Positions 5,518 to 8,162 of a DNA stretch of 8,162 nucleotides are shown one piece after another. Positions within the stretch are counted from its first letter, which is position 1; every line of letters starts with the position of its first letter. Source of the stretch: Candidatus Poseidoniaceae archaeon (GTDB lineage Archaea > Thermoplasmatota > Poseidoniia > Poseidoniales > Poseidoniaceae); assembly GCA_023254445.1 (NCBI GenBank), contig JALRLN010000058.1, positions 1 through 8,162 of the forward strand, given 5' to 3'. A program made the translations under genes and the position numbers. The notes beneath the pieces are model-generated. The model saw only the letters and a list, made by a program, of their open reading frames with translations, was not told the DNA's origin and did no database searches.

Positions 5518-6927
5518 ATGACGACGAGCCTCGTCACGCCCGGCGCGAAGGTCGGGCACCACCCAAGCCAAATTGCCGGACCTGGCGTTGCCGTTCAAGG
5601 CGACGACCTGATCGCCACGGTCGTCGGTCAGCCGACCGAAGCCGACGGAGTGATCAGCGTCCTTCCCGCTCGCCATGTCATCAACATCGACATCGGTGAC
5701 CGCATCATCGCCACGGTCGACAAGGTGCAGGAGAAGAACGCGGAGGTCGTGGTCCTTGCCGTCGAAGGCAAGGGCGAGGCGCCGGTCGCCACCCAGTTGC
5801 GCGCTCAGGTTCGCGTGACGGACATTGTCGATCGATTCCTGCATCAGGTCAGCGACGGCCTGCGTCGACGTGACGTGTGCAGGCTGACCGTGACCGCTGT
5901 GGACCCTGTGCTCCGTGCCGACATGCGTCAAGACGCTGGAGATGGCGTGCTGCACGCCCTTTGCCAGCATTGTGGCGCCTCCCTCAACGCCGAACAAGAC
6001 GGCGACTGGAACCTCCGTTGCCCGACGTGCGATGAGCGCACCTTCCGAGCGTTGGCGGACGGCTACGGTGGGGGTGAAGGTGCTTCGGCCCTCAACGGTG
6101 ACGGGAAACGCTGGTCTGGTGCCTCGGAGGCGCTCTTTGCGAAGGGCCCAGCAGCACGTGCAAGTTTCCTCGCTGAGGACGTTCGCGAGGACGGACGGCC
6201 CCGGGACTACCCTCGCTTCGAATCCGACGGCCGCAGCGGCGGTGGCGGAGGCGGCGGCCGACGCCCCTCGCACGCACCCGGCTGCCGTCTCTTCATCGGA
6301 GGCCTCGACCGAGGCGTGGACACCGACAAACTCCGCGAAATCTTCGGCGCCCACGGCGAGATGTCTGACTGCGTGGTGATGACCGACGACGCTGGGGCCT
6401 CACGCGGCTTTGGCTTCGTCACGTTCACGTCCAAAGCGTCGGCCGACGCTGCCGTCAAAGCCCTCGATCAGACCAAAATCAACGGCCGCAAGGTCGGTGT
6501 GCGTGACGCTGACGCAAAGCAAGAGCAGGGTGAGCGGAAGCCTCGGGGCCCCAAGGGGACGAAACTCTACGTCGGAAACCTCTCGTTCGGGACGGACGCG
6601 GACGCCCTCAAGGCCCTCGTGGCCGAACACGCCGACGTCGTCGCGGTCGAACTCGCGATGGACGGCGAACGCTCCAAGGGCTTCGGATTCGTCTTCATCG
6701 ACCCCGCTGCGGACGCAGAGGCGGTCGTTGGAGCCCTCAAGGGCAACGAAGTGGACGGTCGGACCATCCGCGTTGACGTCGCCAAGAGCGGCGGAGGGCG
6801 TCGTGGTGGCGGTGGCCGTGGCGGTGACCGTGACGGTGGCGGAAAGGGCGGCGAATCACGGGAAGAACGCGCCAAGCGCGAAGAAGCCGGCGGCGGTGGA
6901 CGACGTCGACGCGGCAGGCGAAACTGA
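5518..6927 (+). CDS. csl4: Csl4 exosome-cap protein fused to two RRM domains and a Gly/Arg-rich tail
   Basis: This single frame of 469 residues joins two known modules. Residues 1-183 are a complete Csl4, the RNA-binding cap subunit of the archaeal exosome: the N-terminal 'LVTPGAKVG' strand, an S1-like beta barrel starting near 'IDIGDRIIATVDKV' (57-70), and a C-terminal zinc ribbon (C149, C152, C168, C171) ending 'ADGYG'. A loop with seven consecutive glycines (241-247) leads to RRM1 (about 256-332) with RNP2 'LFIGGL' (258-263) and RNP1 'RGFGFVTF' (296-303). RRM2 (about 349-422) has RNP2 'LYVGNL' (350-355) and RNP1 'KGFGFVFI' (387-394). The aromatic RNA-stacking positions are kept in RNP1 of both (F298/F300 and F389/F391). 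The last 46 residues are Gly/Arg-rich and very basic at the end. Archaeal Csl4 normally stops after the zinc ribbon, at about 180-200 residues. The protein is expected to sit on the exosome and widen or select its RNA substrates. GTGAT lies three bases before the ATG, a weak ribosome site. Confidence 0.9.
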   Translation: MTTSLVTPGAKVGHHPSQIAGPGVAVQGDDLIATVVGQPTEADGVISVLPARHVINIDIGDRIIATVDKVQEKNAEVVVLAVEGKGEAPVATQLRAQVRVTDIVDRFLHQVSDGLRRRDVCRLTVTAVDPVLRADMRQDAGDGVLHALCQHCGASLNAEQDGDWNLRCPTCDERTFRALADGYGGGEGASALNGDGKRWSGASEALFAKGPAARASFLAEDVREDGRPRDYPRFESDGRSGGGGGGGRRPSHAPGCRLFIGGLDRGVDTDKLREIFGAHGEMSDCVVMTDDAGASRGFGFVTFTSKASADAAVKALDQTKINGRKVGVRDADAKQEQGERKPRGPKGTKLYVGNLSFGTDADALKALVAEHADVVAVELAMDGERSKGFGFVFIDPAADAEAVVGALKGNEVDGRTIRVDVAKSGGGRRGGGGRGGDRDGGGKGGESREERAKREEAGGGGRRRRGRRN

Positions 6928-7415
6928 TGCCTGTTCACCTCTACTCGGCGATTAGCCTGGATGCGGCTGTGGCTGGGCCACAGCATGAACTGGACTGGCT
7001 GGCTGATCCATCGACCATCGCTGAAGACCTCGGATACAACCGGCTCTTGGCGTCTGTGGAGGTCATCGTCATGGGGCGGAACACCTGGGAGTTCTGTGCT
7101 TCGCTCGAGACGTGGCCTTATCCAGACCACGAATGCATCCTGGTGTCAACGTCACACCCTGAAGGCCGCCGTTTCGATGAGGTGCCGTGGGAGAAAGAGG
7201 TCTGGGTTGTCGGCGGCGCGCGTCTGATTGGGGCAGCCATGGACGCAGGTCACGTCACCCGCATGACGCTGACCGTGCACCCCGTTGTGCTCGGACAAGG
7301 AGCGATCCCCTTCACCACAACCACGGCTCGTACGTCGTGGCGCTTGGTCGAGGTGCTGCACGTCGAAGGCGCGGGGTTGGCACACCTCGTCTACGAGGCC
7401 TGCTCGGGGTCTTGA
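6927..7415 (+). CDS. RibD_C / dihydrofolate-reductase-family reductase
   Basis: This 162-residue protein belongs to the NADPH-dependent DHFR-like fold of the RibD C-terminal family. Visible marks are the opening strand 'LYSAISLDAAVAG' (5-17) followed by 'LDWL' (22-25), 'VMGRNTWE' (48-55), the dinucleotide-binding 'VVGGARLIGAAMDAGHV' (94-110) and 'LTVHPVVLGQGAIPF' (115-129). These match the stand-alone 'dihydrofolate reductase family' proteins better than classical FolA, which has a different N-terminal substrate loop, so I give no gene symbol. It may reduce a pteridine or a riboflavin-pathway intermediate; the substrate is not evident. The ATG shares one base with the stop of the csl4-RRM gene (TGATG), so it is probably co-translated from the same mRNA despite no obvious functional link. 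Its last 25 bases overlap the 3' end of a convergent minus-strand gene. Confidence 0.88.
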   Translation: MPVHLYSAISLDAAVAGPQHELDWLADPSTIAEDLGYNRLLASVEVIVMGRNTWEFCASLETWPYPDHECILVSTSHPEGRRFDEVPWEKEVWVVGGARLIGAAMDAGHVTRMTLTVHPVVLGQGAIPFTTTTARTSWRLVEVLHVEGAGLAHLVYEACSGS

Positions 7416-7600
7416 CCGGCTCGCCAACCGAGCACGGCCCCGACAGCGATGGATCCCAAGGGCACGAGGTTGCAGGCCAACACCACGCCGGGGTTCCATG
7501 TTCCCTCGGGCTGGCCAAGCAGGTACCACAGCATCAGGCCCACCAGCATGCCGGGAATGGCGAGCACGCCGGCAAAGGCGAGGGCGCTGACGGTGCGCAT
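7391..7600 (-). CDS. Small membrane protein with two helices (69 aa)
   Basis: Starting at the ATG complementary to 7598-7600, the frame encodes a 69-residue protein with two hydrophobic stretches, about residues 5-28 ('ALAFAGVLAIPGMLVGLMLW' core) and 37-59, separated by the short polar turn 'GQPEGTWNPG' (29-38), and a polar C-terminus. I do not recognise a family. The frame is open further upstream to 7702, but that extension lies inside the PHP gene, is hydrophilic and lacks any membrane-protein character, so the inner ATG is preferred. It then begins 25 bases after the PHP gene stop, consistent with a two-gene minus-strand transcript. The 3' end overlaps the reductase gene tail to tail by 25 bases. 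Evidence is the clean two-helix pattern and position only. Confidence 0.55.
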   Translation of the reverse strand: MRTVSALAFAGVLAIPGMLVGLMLWYLLGQPEGTWNPGVVLACNLVPLGSIAVGAVLGWRAGQDPEQAS

Positions 7601-7625
7601 GGAAGCAGGTGCGGAGCGCGCGTCT

Positions 7626-8162
7626 TCAACCTTCGTTGTCGCCTCGTAGGCGGGCTGCCATCTCCGCTCCGGACAGCGTGTTGAGCACGTCATTCGCCTC
7701 AAGCCACCCTCGTCGGGCGGCCATGACGCCGTAGGCCATGTCGGTCAACCCACGCACCGAGTGCGCGTCCGGGTTGATGATCACCGGGACGCCCAATTCC
7801 TTCGCACGCTTGCAGTGCCGCCAGTCCAGGTCCAGGCGGTACGGGCTCGCGTTGAGCTCCATCGCTTTCAGCCGCCCTTCCGCATTGTGTTCGGCCATGT
7901 GGTCGAGGACGGCCATCAGGTCCACCTCGTACCCGTCCCGGCCTTGCAGGATGCGCCCCGTCGGATGGCCAAGCACGGTGGTGGCAGGGTGGTCGATGGC
8001 CTTGAGCAGGTCCTCGGTGTTGGTTTGTTCGTCACGCCCTCGCCATCGTCCGAGCGCGTGAACGCTTGCCACCACGTAATCCAATTCCGCGAGCACGTCG
8101 TCGGGGTGGTCAAGCCTGCCGTCGGCAAGGATGTCGGATTCCACCCCGTGGAAGAGGCGGAA
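7626..8162 (-). CDS. PolX-type PHP phosphoesterase domain, C-terminal part (5' end outside window)
   Basis: The frame runs off the right edge; the first visible codons read FRLFHG and then 'VESDILADGRLDHPDDVLAE'. About 178 residues are present, forming most of a PHP domain as found at the C-terminus of family X DNA polymerases (PolX), where it is a metal-dependent 3'-5' exonuclease/phosphoesterase. Metal-ligand motifs seen in order are the Glu of 'GVESDIL', His of 'VASVH', His of 'GHPTGRIL' and the Asp/His of 'NPDAHS'. The segment 'NASPYRLDLDW' and the closing 'RRGWLEANDVLNTL' are typical of PolX rather than of histidinol phosphatase or other PHP enzymes. Whether a polymerase domain precedes it cannot be seen, and a stand-alone PHP protein remains possible. 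The expected role is DNA repair processing. A small membrane protein gene follows on the same strand. Confidence 0.88.
   Translation of the reverse strand, partial: FRLFHGVESDILADGRLDHPDDVLAELDYVVASVHALGRWRGRDEQTNTEDLLKAIDHPATTVLGHPTGRILQGRDGYEVDLMAVLDHMAEHNAEGRLKAMELNASPYRLDLDWRHCKRAKELGVPVIINPDAHSVRGLTDMAYGVMAARRGWLEANDVLNTLSGAEMAARLRGDNEG

Noticed and set aside
5044..6354. A 436-codon open frame on the minus strand across the methyltransferase and csl4 genes
   Set aside because: It spans two well-recognised genes and their spacer antisense and shows no family motif.
6927..7415. Classical folA dihydrofolate reductase
   Set aside because: The N-terminal 'SLDAAVAG...LDWL' and the 'HPVVLGQG' segment are those of RibD_C-family reductases; the FolA substrate loop motifs are absent.
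7391..7702. Longer 103-codon version of the small membrane protein
   Set aside because: The first 34 codons lie mostly inside the 3' end of the PHP gene and are hydrophilic; the ATG ending at 7600 gives a clean two-helix protein just after the PHP stop.

Overview
The window looks archaeal. It carries a Csl4 exosome-cap protein, a METTL5-like (archaeal/eukaryotic) rRNA adenine methyltransferase, a yeast/archaeal-class aspartate-semialdehyde dehydrogenase and RRM domains. The DNA is GC-rich, genes are tightly packed, and overlaps such as GTGA and TGATG are used. This mix, with RRMs in an archaeon, best suits a high-GC marine Thermoplasmatota of the Poseidoniales (Marine Group II) kind. That placement is inference from gene content, not from a phylogenetic marker.

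Layout. Bases 1-1581 hold the 3' part of a polytopic membrane protein (GT-C-like) whose start lies outside the window. Nine bases later comes a family-2 glycosyltransferase of the dolichyl-phosphate sugar synthase type (1591-2316), so the two may form a lipid-linked-sugar module. Next come asd (2357-3418) and an unrecognised 380-residue protein with an acidic Pro/Thr linker (3472-4614).

Bases 4646-6927 are an RNA-centred block. It starts with a 59-residue zinc-ribbon protein, which shares four bases with the METTL5-like methyltransferase. After a 75-base spacer containing a perfect 7-bp hairpin comes a single continuous gene encoding Csl4 followed by two RRM domains and a Gly/Arg-rich tail. 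A RibD_C/DHFR-family reductase overlaps the stop codon of that gene by one base (6927-7415).

On the minus strand, running towards these genes, are the C-terminal half of a PolX-type PHP phosphoesterase (7626 to the right edge) and a small two-helix membrane protein (7391-7600) whose 3' end overlaps the reductase gene tail to tail.

The most notable item is the Csl4-RRM-RRM-Gly/Arg fusion: an exosome cap subunit with a eukaryote-like '2xRRM-Gly' module attached. Second is the zinc-ribbon microprotein coupled to the METTL5-like enzyme, which recalls, without being homologous in any way I can see, the small zinc partner TRMT112 of human METTL5. No RNA genes, CRISPR arrays or mobile elements were seen, and no intergenic gap exceeds 75 bases.
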